In this document: positions 21,415 to 31,833 of the stretch, piece after piece
Numbering within the stretch: position 1 is the stretch's first letter
How the letters are laid out: each line of letters opens with the position of its first letter
Origin: Macrostomum hystrix
Taxonomy: Eukaryota > Platyhelminthes > Macrostomidae
NCBI GenBank assembly: GCA_950097015.1
Contig: CATNEN010000003.1
Coordinates: 8,847,501 to 8,911,500 of the forward strand
Length of the DNA: 64,000 nt
Direction of reading: 5' to 3'
Notes under the pieces: model-generated
Database searches by the model: none
What the model was told of the DNA's origin: nothing
The model's input: only the letters and a program-made list of their open reading frames with translations
Translations under genes and position numbers: made by a program

Positions 21415-21732
21415 TCACTCCTTCGGCTCCTTCTTGCGGTGCTGGGCCTGCACAACGCGCACCATCTCTTCGCGCTTTCGCTTGGCCCGCAGGTGCGAAC
21501 CGAGGCGTCGTTTGGCGAACTTCAAAGCCCGCTTATCCTTGGAGATCTTCAGCAATTCAACAATGCGACGCTCGTAGGGCGCGTAGCCGACAATTTCGCG
21601 AATAACCGAGCGGACAAATTTGTTATTCTTAGTGATCTTGCCGCGCCTATTAGCTGGCTTCACTCGAGGTGTGTTGGCTGTCACACGGTGGCCCTTCTTG
21701 AGGCCGACACAGATTTCGTAGGCTGGGGCCAT
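21415..21732 (-). CDS. RPL36: Large ribosomal subunit protein eL36
   Basis: A 105-residue single-exon cytosolic ribosomal protein, the same size as human RPL36. Diagnostic stretches are [10 protein letters not shown] near the N-terminus, [40 protein letters not shown] and the basic [18 protein letters not shown] tail. All key positions are intact. The start is the only suitable ATG. It lies 25 nt after an acceptor-like taactttcag (AG at 21759-21758), so the mRNA is probably trans-spliced or has a 5'UTR intron. Metazoan RPL36 genes normally have coding introns, so the lack of one suggests either intron loss or a retrocopy. The clean frame, the near-start acceptor and the poly(A) signal argue for a working gene. 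Confidence 0.95.
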   Translation of the reverse strand: MAPAYEICVGLKKGHRVTANTPRVKPANRRGKITKNNKFVRSVIREIVGYAPYERRIVELLKISKDKRALKFAKRRLGSHLRAKRKREEMVRVVQAQHRKKEPKE

Positions 21733-21757
21733 TCTGTTCTTATAGCGAACAAATACG

Positions 21758-22159
21758 CTGAAAGTTAAGAATTTTTATTTTATTATCCTATTTTATTAGA
21801 CTACTTTTAAGTAGAAATAAACGCATTATAAAAAACTTCAAACTACAAAAAGGAGCTCCACAACTTTTCTTAAAATTGTACTTTTATTTTTATTATAAAT
21901 AGCATTCAATAGCACGCTTAAACAATCAAATACTAATTAAGATAATTTTCTAGATAAATGACACAACTATGAAAATGAAAATATAGCTGCAATCAATTTA
22001 ACATAACTAGTTATAGTTATTGTTTACGTATTATCTATCAATTACCAACTGAGGGACTGTTTTAAGCTTCCGACTTCTGACTAGAAAGTCCGAAGTTCGA
22101 TTTTTAGCACACAGGAAACTACTTGTGTCCAGGATATTTAATTACTAAGAGTTTCAATT
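21758..22159. other. AT-rich spacer between eL36 and MRPL47
   Basis: No coding frame, repeat array or RNA gene is seen. It would hold the eL36 promoter if eL36 is not co-transcribed with MRPL47. Confidence 0.4.
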
Positions 22160-22392
22160 AGGGCTTGTAGCCCAGTGATTAGGGCATCACACTCAAGCCT
22201 GGAAGGTCAGGGGTTCGATTCCTGACTCTACTGGAACAATTTGCGTCCTTAAGCAAGACACACTTAACTCTGCGTTGCTTTAGTTCAATCAGGTTTTAAT
22301 TGGTTACTAGTATTAGATGGGGTATTTGACTGTGGGTGTGGCGTCCCACCAGTCCATGGACTGAACAGCCGTACGCAGCCTTCAGAGTTTAT
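22160..22392 (+). mobile_element. tRNA-derived SINE, family 2
   Basis: It begins with a tRNA-like head: gcttgtagcccagtgattag, and a near-perfect B box ggttcgattcc at 22212-22222. The body includes actctgcgttgctttagttc and cagtccatggactgaacagc. It recurs in reverse orientation at 31480-31763 and as fragments at 12600-12700 and 19636-19735. The 3' end supplies or adjoins the likely MRPL47 poly(A) signal (minus-strand AATAAA, 22393-22388). Confidence 0.85.
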
Positions 22393-22485
22393 TTTACTTT
22401 CTAAAACCAGTATGCTAAAATTGAATAAGCAAGTAAGTTCATAAATGGATAATAAAACTACATAAATTAGAATAGACAGGCATCA

Positions 22486-23824
22486 TTATCGACTACTATA
22501 ATTCTCCTCTTTAAACAGCATTTCCTCGTAGGCCGCTTCGTTCTCTTTCAGCCGAGCCTGGCGCTCATCGTGCACCTCAGCTCGAATCCGTTTCTCCCGC
22601 TCCGCCTGCAGCAGGGTCAAATTTCTACTAGAAAAGAAATTATCGGGTCGATCGCGATGCCGAAACAGCGGATTGGCGTGCCTAGGGATTGTGTACTCCT
22701 GAGTTAAGCGGACGGCTGGTCTATACAACTGGTCAATGTCGTCAACAATCTCTGGTCCGGGCGAGTGACCTTTCTCTAATTCGTTCACGGCCTTGTTGCG
22801 CTCTTCAACAGTTAGAAGAATGTTCTCCATGGACTCTTCAACCTGCGGTTAACGGCAATCAGGGATTTGTTAGACACTAGTTTACACTTCTAGTCTCATA
22901 TCGTATCTAATTTCCCGTGTCCTATCTTATCTCTCCCGTGTATTTTCTATACCGTATCTCATCGCTCCCTCGTCTCATCTTATCCGAGTCTCATCTCTCC
23001 CTTGTCTTATCCCACACTTGTCTCATTTCTCCCGAGTCTCATGTCTCCTATCTCTCCCTTGTATTATCTCAAACTTGTCTAATCTAACACTTGTAGCATC
23101 TCTCCTGTGTCTTATCTCCCGTGTGTCTCATCTCTCCCGTGTTTTATCTCTCCCGTATCTCATCTCTCATCTCTCCTTTGTATTATCTCACACTTGTATA
23201 ATTTAACACTTGTAGCATCTCTCCCGTGTCTCATCTCCCCCGTGTCTCATCTCCCCCGTGTCTTATCACACCCTTGTCTTATCACATCCTTGTCTCATCC
23301 CCCGTGTGTCTCATCTATCCCGTGTCTCATCTATCTCCTGTCTCAACTATCTCCTGTCTTATCTCCCACGTGGCTTATCCCTGGGTGTCTCATCTCTCTA
23401 TTGTCTCATTTCTCTTATCTCTCCGCGACAGGTTTTAAACCAGTTTAGTTGTCAGTACTGATCAGTGAAAATGTAAAAAAATCTGACGCACCTTCTCAAG
23501 GCGTTCAGAATTAGGAAACGCTTCGCCGCATCTGTAATACTCTTCTTCTAGGGTCATTAGAGCATTACGCTCCTTAATTAGTAGCCACCAGAGTTTGTGC
23601 AGATCGCTGGAACTTTTTAGTCGCAATTCTTCTACTCTGTAGGGCCGACCAACTAGATTAGAGGACTGTCCCCAGTCTTGACTATTGCCAAAGAATTCCA
23701 TTATAGAGAGACAGCGATGAGGTTGGCCTAGCAACTGCAACCGCAGACAATGCTGATGCTGCTGCTGACGAGCAATCGAAGTGACGGCCAAGCGACGCAA
23801 AAACAGTGCAGCTAATCGTTGCAT
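22486..23824 (-). CDS. MRPL47: Mitochondrial large ribosomal subunit protein uL29m, two exons
   Basis: The minus-strand exons are 23824-23492 and 22842-22486, giving 229 residues (human 250). The donor is GAGAAG|GTGCGT and the acceptor ttaaccgcag|GTT, phase 0. After a basic, Arg/Gln-rich N-terminus that fits a mitochondrial presequence, residues 42-52 read MEFFGNSQDWG, the MRPL47 signature. LKSSSDLHKLWWLLIKERNA is the conserved L29 helix. The second exon continues with MENILLTVEERNKAVNELE and a charged helical tail. The ATG lies 13 nt after a textbook acceptor (a T-run then cag, AG at 23839-23838), which favours trans-splicing or a 5'UTR intron. The intron is mostly a 16-bp minisatellite. The C-terminus is diverged from vertebrates but of similar length. 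Confidence 0.92.
22890..23445 (+). repeat. 16-bp minisatellite in the MRPL47 intron
   Basis: About 34 diverged copies of tctcatctctcccgtg. The same unit, better preserved, fills the hAT-like element at 24163-24789. On the transcribed strand it is a purine-rich repeat. Confidence 0.9.
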
Positions 23825-23839
23825 TTTGTAGACTTAACT

Positions 23840-24154
23840 GAAAAAAAAATTTATGCCGTTTAGGATCAACCTCTGTAGGAATAGTAAGTTTACACTGCCT
23901 GACAACAAAAATTCAGAGCTGATGTACACACGTGTGTCCCAAGGTATCATGTGTGTGCCAAGGTGCCATTTTAATGTGCTGCCTTTCTGTGGATAATATA
24001 GTATATTAGCTTTGACTATAAATAATTATGGCACTAATTATAAATCAAATGAATCCAAGACTTTTTAAGATGTATGCTGGCATAGCATTAGTAGAATAAC
24101 AATAACACAATGTGCTTTAGCAGTAAACATAAAACTCTAAAGGTATGCTCTTTG
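23840..24154. other. Spacer upstream of MRPL47
   Basis: AT-rich. Bases 23895-23945 (ctgcctgacaacaaaaattc, gatgtacacacgtgtg) are a weak match to the SINE family 1 hairpin region. No gene is seen. Confidence 0.4.
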
Positions 24155-24162
24155 GTTTAGAA

Positions 24163-24789
24163 TAGGGGTCGGCAAACTCCGGCCCGCGGGCCAGATGCGG
24201 CCCTCGAAGCTCCCAAATCCGGCCCGTTGCCCCTTCTGACATCTACAGTGTCCTGTTTCATCTCACTCGTGTCTAATCTCTCCCGTGTCTCATCTCTCCC
24301 GTGTCTCATCTCCCCAGTGTCTCATCTCTCCCGTGTCTCATCTCTCCCGTGTCTCATCTCTCCCGTGTCTAATCTCTCCCGTGTCTAATCTCTCCCGTGT
24401 CTCATCTCTCCCGTGTCTCATCTCTCCCGTGTCTTATCTCTCCCGTGTCTTATCTCTCCCGTATCTAATCTCTCCTGTTTCTCATCCTCCCGTGTCTAAT
24501 CTCTCCTGTTTCTCATCTCTCCCGTGTCTAATCTCTCCTGTTTCTCATCTCTCCCGTGTCTAATCTCTCCCCTGTCTTCTCTCTCCCGTGTCTAATCTCT
24601 CCCCTGTCTTCTCTCTCTCCCGTGTCTCATCTCTCTCGTGTATCATCTTTCTGTGTCTCATCTCTCCCGTGTTTAATCTCTTCCGTGTCTCATCTCTCCT
24701 CTATCTCATATTTATACAGTCAATGCGGCCCGCTGTCGTCTTTTAGGTTCTCTCTTTGGCCCGCCAGCAAATAAGTTTGCCTTCCCCTG
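24163..24789. mobile_element. Non-autonomous hAT-like DNA transposon with 8-bp target duplication
   Basis: The 627-bp element starts taggggtcggcaaact and ends agtttgccttcccctg, so the terminal inverted repeats match at 13 of 16 positions. It is flanked on both sides by the identical 8 bp gtttagaa (24155-24162 and 24790-24797). Eight-bp duplications and CAGGGGTCGGCAAACT-type ends are typical of the hAT superfamily. The GC-rich subterminal zones carry repeated ggcccg motifs. No transposase is encoded; the core is a 16-bp minisatellite. It therefore needs a transposase supplied elsewhere. Confidence 0.9.
24250..24715 (+). repeat. 16-bp minisatellite inside the hAT-like element
   Basis: About 29 copies of tctcatctctcccgtg and close variants (taatctctcccgtgtc, tttctcatctctcccg). 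They are more uniform than the related array in the MRPL47 intron. Confidence 0.95.
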
Positions 24790-24797
24790 GTTTAGAA

Positions 24798-25720
24798 AGA
24801 GCAACTGTATTGTTAGATATGAAAGATGTGTAAAATATGTGAGAAATTACAAGTTTGTAGATATGTTAGATATGTTAGATATGTGAATTCCCTTTGGCCA
24901 TTTGAGTATCTTGTGCAACACGCCATTTGTAAAAGTTATAAAGATTAGAACCAGTTTAGAAATCTTGTCAGTAATTGCATCCACGCTTAAAAAGGATGTT
25001 GATTACAAAGTGGACAAAAGTGGTATACAGAGTGTGAGTCACCGAATCTACAACCAGGATAAAAAACTTGCAAGTTTGTCAAATGCTTTTGGCCAAATCC
25101 TTCTAAGCCAAGCTGACAACTTGTGCTATAAGACTTATCACCTGAATGACAATTATTTATTTTTGTTTATTAATTTGACCTAGTTAACTTTAGTCTTATT
25201 TATTTTTTTGTTCGCTATTCTATAAAATTATCAAGCATATTCATTCAATTCCAATTAAAAAGGAATCAGTATTTTGGTAATCTGTTTTTTACTTTGTTTT
25301 TAAGATCTAATGAGCATTTTTTTCAAGTAATTTTTAAGACAGATATTTGCTCTTACAATTGGGGCACTTTGCACCTTTTCTTGGCCTAAAAAATTATCTG
25401 TGATTAGCTGCAAAATCTTTGTACTAATTATCTTTGTTTTATTCAATTATTTTGCACTTTTGTTTCTAAATCTACCCCTCATAGCTACTGAAGAAGCACT
25501 GGTTATTGACTGCAAATTAAATATAGGTGGCTTACTGCAATAAAAAACTGTGCCACTTTTCTATGGCCATTTCTTGTCTTTTTTAATAATATTCTCCACC
25601 TGTTTCTTGTGTAACAGGGCTTGTCTCTCTACTTTTCTCTCTTTCTTGGTAGCGTATCTTTTGGCCTCTTCTATTCTTTTATCTCCTTCTCTACTGTTCA
25701 CGTTCTCTGTATGTCTTTAA
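24798..25720. other. AT-rich region, no supported gene
   Basis: A 93-codon frame (24902-25183) has no recognised domain. On the minus strand, a lysine- and glutamate-rich frame (about 25700-25560) and a short frame with CPNCKSKYLS (about 25380-25340) could be scraps of an old transposase or gene. Both are interrupted by stops. Confidence 0.35.
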
Positions 25721-25726
25721 CTCGGT

Positions 25727-25742
25727 GGCCCTGAAAAGGGCC
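25727..25742 (-). promoter_or_regulatory. Histone mRNA 3' stem-loop
   Basis: On the minus strand, aaac GGCCCTTTTCAGGGCC accg reproduces the metazoan histone 3'-processing hairpin: a 6-bp stem, a TTTC loop and a 3'-flanking ACC. A purine-rich stretch (gagttaaaga) follows where the U7-binding downstream element would be. In replication-dependent histone mRNAs this hairpin is bound by SLBP and replaces the poly(A) tail. Confidence 0.8.
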
Positions 25743-25905
25743 GTTTTAACACCACAACTCTTACGTTGTGGTATTCTCCTAGGTAGCGCTTCTGCACTGG
25801 CACGAGCGGTTTATCCCTCTAAGGCACTGATCTCTTATTCTCCAGTCTCTGCTGGGCGTTTCTCCAGGATCAGAGGGTCACAACCTCAATCCTCGGTTTC
25901 GCACT
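25743..25905 (-). pseudogene. Probable histone gene relic (H2B-like?)
   Basis: The frame directly upstream of the stem-loop should encode a histone C-terminus but is broken by several stops. One frame keeps RLENKRS, which could be a decayed form of the H2B stretch around NKRST, followed at the right distance by sequence reminiscent of the LLLPGELAKH segment. The match is weak, and H2A was also considered. The hairpin is convincing; the histone type is a guess. Confidence 0.35.
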
Positions 25906-25910
25906 AAATG

Positions 25911-27890
25911 TGTTTCCTCAATAACTAACACAACACGTTTTGCTTTATTCAAATAGATCTTTTTACTCAGATATTGCCTTTCTTGGCTCACTGGCGGGTT
26001 TTATTTTAGCCACAAATTTCTTTCACTTATATAGTGTTCATTTTAAGATTTGTTTTAATACCGTATTTTACTAGAATATAAAAAATATTTATGCATATAA
26101 TATGTATTCATATATATAAGATATGAATCACGTAGAAAATATGTTAAAAATATACCGTATAGTGCAAAAATAATATTGGACTGCTACACTTGTTGCCATT
26201 TACTATAGTGTTTAGAAACCAGATCATGACATTTCATAATTTAAGTGATTTGGTTGATCAAATCAATGATACATGATACAGGTTTTAATGCATTTATTTA
26301 TTATTGATGCCCCTGCCAGAGCATGTTTCATGTATTTCTGGACATCATCTAAAAATGGGCTGATCTGAAGGTCACATTCATATTAAAGGTCACATAGGTT
26401 TTTTCAACACGTGCTAGAACTCTTAGGTTGAGTTGAGTTGTACTCTTAGGTTAATGAAGACACTAAATAGCTGCATCCACTTTTATTGCTATAATGCCAT
26501 TGCCTTCAGCCACTATTTATTGATTTATTGATGAACAGCACTGTTTTTAGGTGTTGTTCATTAATTGTGCCCTTATTTTTCTTGCACTAATGGACTTTAT
26601 TTGTCATATCAAGTGAAGCTTATTGAGCTAAGGCCTCCGATTATTTTAGTTTCTTTGAAATGTTCCCGCGAATTTAGTATGTTTGTTTTAATGCACCGTT
26701 TGTTTGACTAATTTTGTTAAAATGCACCAAATTTGTTTTTATGCACTGAATGCACCAAAATATAAAAGTTATAATGAAGTGAAGAAAGGAGTGAAAAATA
26801 CTATAAATACATGAGCAAAATAAAGAGAAACCTAACTTGGACAACCTCGGTTGAGAAGGAGTTCAAAGTAAAGAAAGCTTGAATCTTGAAGAGTTCATGT
26901 TAAAGTTATTTGAGAAAGAGACATTGCGAAAGAGAAGTAAATAGAGTGAAGAAAAGCTGTAAATCTAGATCCATTGGTAAAGCCCATGGATGGACTGAAG
27001 ATTGAATTGAAGATTGAACTGAATTGAATTAAAGATGGACTAAAGATGGATAAAGAGTGATAAAAGACTGATAAAGACTGATAAAGACGGATAAAGATTG
27101 ATACAAAGTACTTATAGGAATAAAACAGTAAAATAGAAGTCGGCCATATTATAGGGTAATGTATCATCAGCTGAACAGTGTATCTTCAAAACCAAACAAG
27201 AATTTTGTCACCTTTTTTGGTCTTGTGTGAGACAGAAACAAGCTATTGTGTTTCACAGAACAACTAATTTGAAAGTCAAAGAAATTATTTACAAGCTGAG
27301 GCATGACATGCAATAAAGCATTAAGAGGAAAGAAAGATATTGATGTTTCAGTAAAATTTTTTATCTCAAAAGCTTAATTTTTAACATTTTTTCAGTATGT
27401 ACTTTAGACTAAGAAAATTGTATATGGTTGCTTTCCAATTAAATGACCATAAATGTAGTTATTTATAGAGCATGAAAAATGCTATCAAATGACATAATTC
27501 ATGATAGTTCACTCCTTAAAATAAGATTAAACCACTCACTCAAAGTGTAAAACCGAACATCAAATTCTCTGTTTGGTTTGAAGATACATGAAAATCATTG
27601 TTCGGTTTTAGATGAAAAACACAAATAAATTTTTTTCTATTTGACAAAAAAGCAAAAGCAGATACTTTTTAGAAAGATATAACTGTTTTCTATAACTTGG
27701 CTTTGATTTATCATATCTTAAATAGAAAATCTGTAGCTTAGGTTTGAAGTTGAAAAATACACATTCTTGTTTGGTTGATGATGCAATTACCCTAATGCTA
27801 CCAGATTAGATACATAAACACTACCAATCTGATATAAGAAAGTGCATAAAGCAAATAAATTAAAGGCATTCATAAGATTGATATAAAGAT
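25911..27890. other. AT-rich region, possibly decayed LTR of the downstream gag relic
   Basis: No coding frame longer than 90 codons and no tandem array. It is A/T-rich with runs such as 'gataaagactgataaagac' at 27060-27090. A 5' LTR of the Gypsy-type relic may be hidden here, but no second LTR copy was found in the window to prove it. Confidence 0.3.
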
Positions 27891-27899
27891 AGTATTTGA

Positions 27900-28890
27900 A
27901 TCAAGTGTAAGCCCTAGGACAACTTTGGTAACAGCAGTAGGCCCCTAGGATTAAATTAGCCCTACAACAACTTTGGTGGCAGTGGTAAAGGATCTAGAAA
28001 CAGCGCAAGATGAATCAAGCATAAGATGTGATTGCTATGTTGGCAGAAGAGTTGAGAAATTGACTTAAGATTGGACCTATGAGTGAAATGTGAAAATTCA
28101 AAAGTTTACACTTGGACAAGATCTGAATCTGGCTTACCGCCTTTGATTGACACTGTGAAGCAGAAGGTATTGAGGAAGACCATAGAAAGCAAGAATAATT
28201 GGCCAACTTAGACCTAACCACAGCCTTTGCCACAGTGCAACAATTGAACCTTCCAGATGATTTGGAATATGAAGAGTTCGAATAGCCTAGGCCCTAGGCC
28301 CTACAGATTAATTGAATGGTTCAGATGAATTGGCAGCTCCGCCGAATTCCGTGAAGAATTCAGAGGACGAATGCAGAGTCAGAATGAGTCAGTCGAAGTC
28401 TTCTCTGATTGTCTAATTGAGCTAGCCGCCAGAGCTTTTCCAAACATGAATATGGAACAGAAAGAAGAAGAGATTGTGGAACGGTTTAGGCCCTATTAAA
28501 GGAGTAAGAATATCCGCTGAAACGCGAGAGAAATTGATCTTTGCTCAGCCTACTAACCTACAGGAGGCTAGACGAATGTTAAGACGGATGAAATCTGCAT
28601 GGAATATGACTCACCGGAACATCGGCATGAGAATGGCCAAAGGCGATGAAGAACTCGAGCGAAGACGAAGTGAGCAAGAGCGACTGGAGGAAGTCATCAG
28701 ACAGCAGCAAGCTCAACTCGAATTGCAAAAGAAGACACTACAAGAACTGATGGCCAACAAACAGCAACAACAGGCTTATGCTCAGGCCGCAGAATTGTAC
28801 CGACCTAATGGTCAGCAACATCAGTCAGTAAGTATCTGTCGGGAAACAGGTACATGTTTAATAAGGTGTTTATGTTTACTACAAATATAA
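27900..28890 (+). pseudogene. Broken gag of a Ty3/Gypsy-type LTR retrotransposon
   Basis: The leader at about 27970 (caactttggtggcagtgg) resembles the sequence just after the 5' LTR in Gypsy elements. From about 28330 the reading frame shows Gag capsid features: FREEFRGRMQSQNESVEVF, then ELAARAFPNMN and EEIVERF. A stop and a frameshift occur near 28495. The other frame continues from 28474 with KLIFAQPTNLQEARRMLRRM and a long Gln/Glu-rich helical segment to 28890. Earlier frames at 28015-28330 hold several stops. No protease, reverse transcriptase or integrase is seen downstream, so this is a dead, truncated copy. Confidence 0.65.
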
Positions 28891-30289
28891 TAGCTTGAAT
28901 CAAATTACCAATGATATTTTCTACATATTACATAAGTAAGATAATAAAAGAATATGATAAAAGCAAATAGGCCTAACGTCAAGAAGTAAGTCTTATAGTT
29001 CGTGCCACAAATTACAACACTCTATGACTCTGCTTCTATGTATATGATCGTGTGCTAGACCGGCGGATTGAACACTGTGAACGTAATCAAATGTTTTATT
29101 TTGTTTTGTTTTATTTCTAATAAAAAGCAAGAAAAGTATGTAAAACGCCATTTTAAGCTATACTTGCTGCAGTTTATAATCTTAACTGGTGGATTCTTAA
29201 CAACATAGCACTACTTTGTTTCACCTCTTAAAAGCCGAAGAAGTTTTTATTAACTTCAAATATATTCCTTAGCTTTGAAGTAAAAATGCTATATGACAAC
29301 GTGTTTGCCATCCCAGAAACCTAAAGTCAAGGAGCCATGTAGTGCTTCTACAGTCTTACTAGAGTGGTCCTTGCAAAGTATAATACGTTGCTTCAATCAT
29401 TCGATCCTGAGCTATCCCCTGCATGATACCGCAGATATATAATATAAGATTTATACCGGAAGGAATTTGGTTTTATTTAAATGATCGCACGTTTATTATT
29501 TCTATGCTGAGATCTCTGCAATCCTATATTAAATGTTCAATTTAATTTCCATATATCCTCGTATGTACTGTCTAACATACTTTTCAAGGACTGCAAAAAG
29601 AAATACGCGGTGTATGTAGTATTTATAATGCGTTCGTTTGTCGTCCAAGCGACAAATTAAATATTGCAATGGCAAATTATTCGTGGTACATAATACGCCT
29701 ACAGACTATATGGTTCTAAACTATCGAAGTAAGAAGTCTACCATTTCGAAATACGAAATCTAGAATGACAGTCTCTATAATCCTATATCTCATGTATAAA
29801 AACTTGCAATTCACACAATCATTGTTAATTTGCCAATTTTTTTGCTGGCATATGATAACCAAATATTAAATTCAAAAAATTCAATTCAGAAAGTACGTTT
29901 TTCAAGATGCAACGTTCGTTACGGTTGTCTATTGCCACAAAATACGCTCGTAGTTTCGATCGACACAAATCGTGTATAATTGGTTTATATTTTTCGCCGC
30001 TAGCTGCAGCTGAATTATTGCTGTAGCAACAAGCATATTTAAGACCGATAAGGCATTTTGTGATGTCATGTCATAAAAACAATAAATTTCATTTTAGGTA
30101 GCATGCATGTAGTCTTTAATTAAATGACTAAAATCTAGAAAGCGATGCAGTGAAGCAATTACAATTACAAGCTAAAGTACACAGAGGGCAGATACATCAG
30201 CAGGGTCTGGACAAGTGCAAGGCGCAGCGATTTTCCTCCTCCAGTCGGAAAACAGGCGCCCAAAAATCCATAGATCCATAGACTCTCAG
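28891..30289. other. AT-rich region, no gene seen
   Basis: No open frame of note on either strand, no array and no recognisable pol sequence. It is either unique spacer or heavily decayed element DNA. Confidence 0.4.
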
Positions 30290-30400
30290 TGGGAGAGTGT
30301 ACACTACCTGACAATGAGAAAGTCAGGCCAGACGTACACACCTGCGAATCAGTGAGTGCCTGTGCCTGTGTACACAGGTGTCCACATAGGTGCGTTTATT
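30290..30400 (+). mobile_element. SINE family 1 fragment
   Basis: It contains gagagtgtacactacctgac and gagaaagtcaggccagacgt, both arms of the SINE 1 hairpin, followed by tgtgcctgtgtacac. The head and tail are missing. Confidence 0.75.
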
Positions 30401-30662
30401 AGTATAACTACAGTTATTCTACAGTTGGTCCTTCATGGGATGGGTCTGGCATATTGCTACGCCACTGCATGCATGCTCATACTGTATGTAAGAAGTATTA
30501 ATAGTAATTTACTAAAATAGCTAATAGCGTTTTTATGCATACCGTAATCATCAAGCACTATTTCTTATTGATCTAAAACAAATACCACCGATTCCATCCA
30601 CACGTACACCTTTACTGAATTAATAAGCTTAGAATCATAGGCAAATCCCATACAATTAACTG

Positions 30663-31435
30663 TTAAATGACAACCTTGCCCTTCGGCACGTGAAACAGAT
30701 AGTGAATGAACAGTGTTGTCCCACCGGATGACAGCATCATTAGACAGATGAACGCGATCGATTTCCACTGTACGTACGTGTTGCTGTCGCGAATGATTAC
30801 GTAATCGCGGCGCAGGTTCGGTTTATAACGAAGACTATTCAACGCCTTGCCAATGTTTAACTCGATGCCGGATATAAATTTCTGAAATGATGCGTTTAGT
30901 CGGATAATTTATGGAGGAAATATTTCATTAAAAGCGTGTCATTAATTGCTACATTAAAAAACTTACTGCAGTCGTCTCGGATACGTTGCTAACAAAGTCG
31001 TGTTTTTCTACGGCCTCTTTTATCTCAGCATCGTAGCGAACTGGTAGATAATAAATGGCAGATATTAGAATACTCCGCTTGCTATGTGGATTGATTAGGC
31101 ACAGTTCGTATGTATCTGAAAGGAAATATTCAATTGTTTGGTGATAGAAACGGGGGTGGGTGGCAGACATTGATTTGGGACGCAGCCGCGGAGAGAAGGC
31201 TTGGGAGCTTGTCGTGAAATTTACGTGCTTCTGCCAAGGCACAGTGAGAGTGTACACTGCCTGACGATGAGAAAGTCAGGGCAGATGTACACACCTGTGT
31301 GAGTGTGTGCCTGTGTACGGTATCTGTGTGCGATTGTGCTCGGGAGTCAGCGAAACTGGCAGAATTGCCTCCTCGCTGGCTGCGGGTCTAGTGACACCAA
31401 ATGATGTGCCATTGCCCGCAGCCCTCCTGCAATTA

Positions 31436-31466
<31 letters not shown>

Positions 31467-31795
31467 AATTGATTGCACCTGTCCGATTGGGTCAGATGTG
31501 CAGCCGTCAGCACAGCTGCAGCTATTGCGCGACGTATCTGAAGGCTGCGTACGGCTGATCAGTCCATGGACTGGGGGGACGCCACACCCACCTTCAATTA
31601 TCCCAGCTAATGCTGGTACCCATTGAACAGCTGGGTGAACTGAAGCAATGCAGAGTTTAGTGTTTTGCTAATTAAAGGACACAAATTGTTCTAGTGGAGT
31701 CAGGAATCGAACCCCCGACCTTCAAGTCGTGAGTCTGACGCTCTAACCACAAGGCTACAACTTATTATTATAATTATTTATTATTATTATTATTA

Positions 31796-31833
<38 letters not shown>

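Noticed and set aside
22160-22235. Genuine tRNA gene
   Set aside because: The head has A and B boxes, but the cloverleaf is imperfect and the sequence continues into a repeated body found at other sites; it is the head of SINE family 2.
24902-25183. 93-codon protein-coding gene
   Set aside because: No recognisable domain, no splice or poly(A) context and AT-rich; it remains possible but unsupported.
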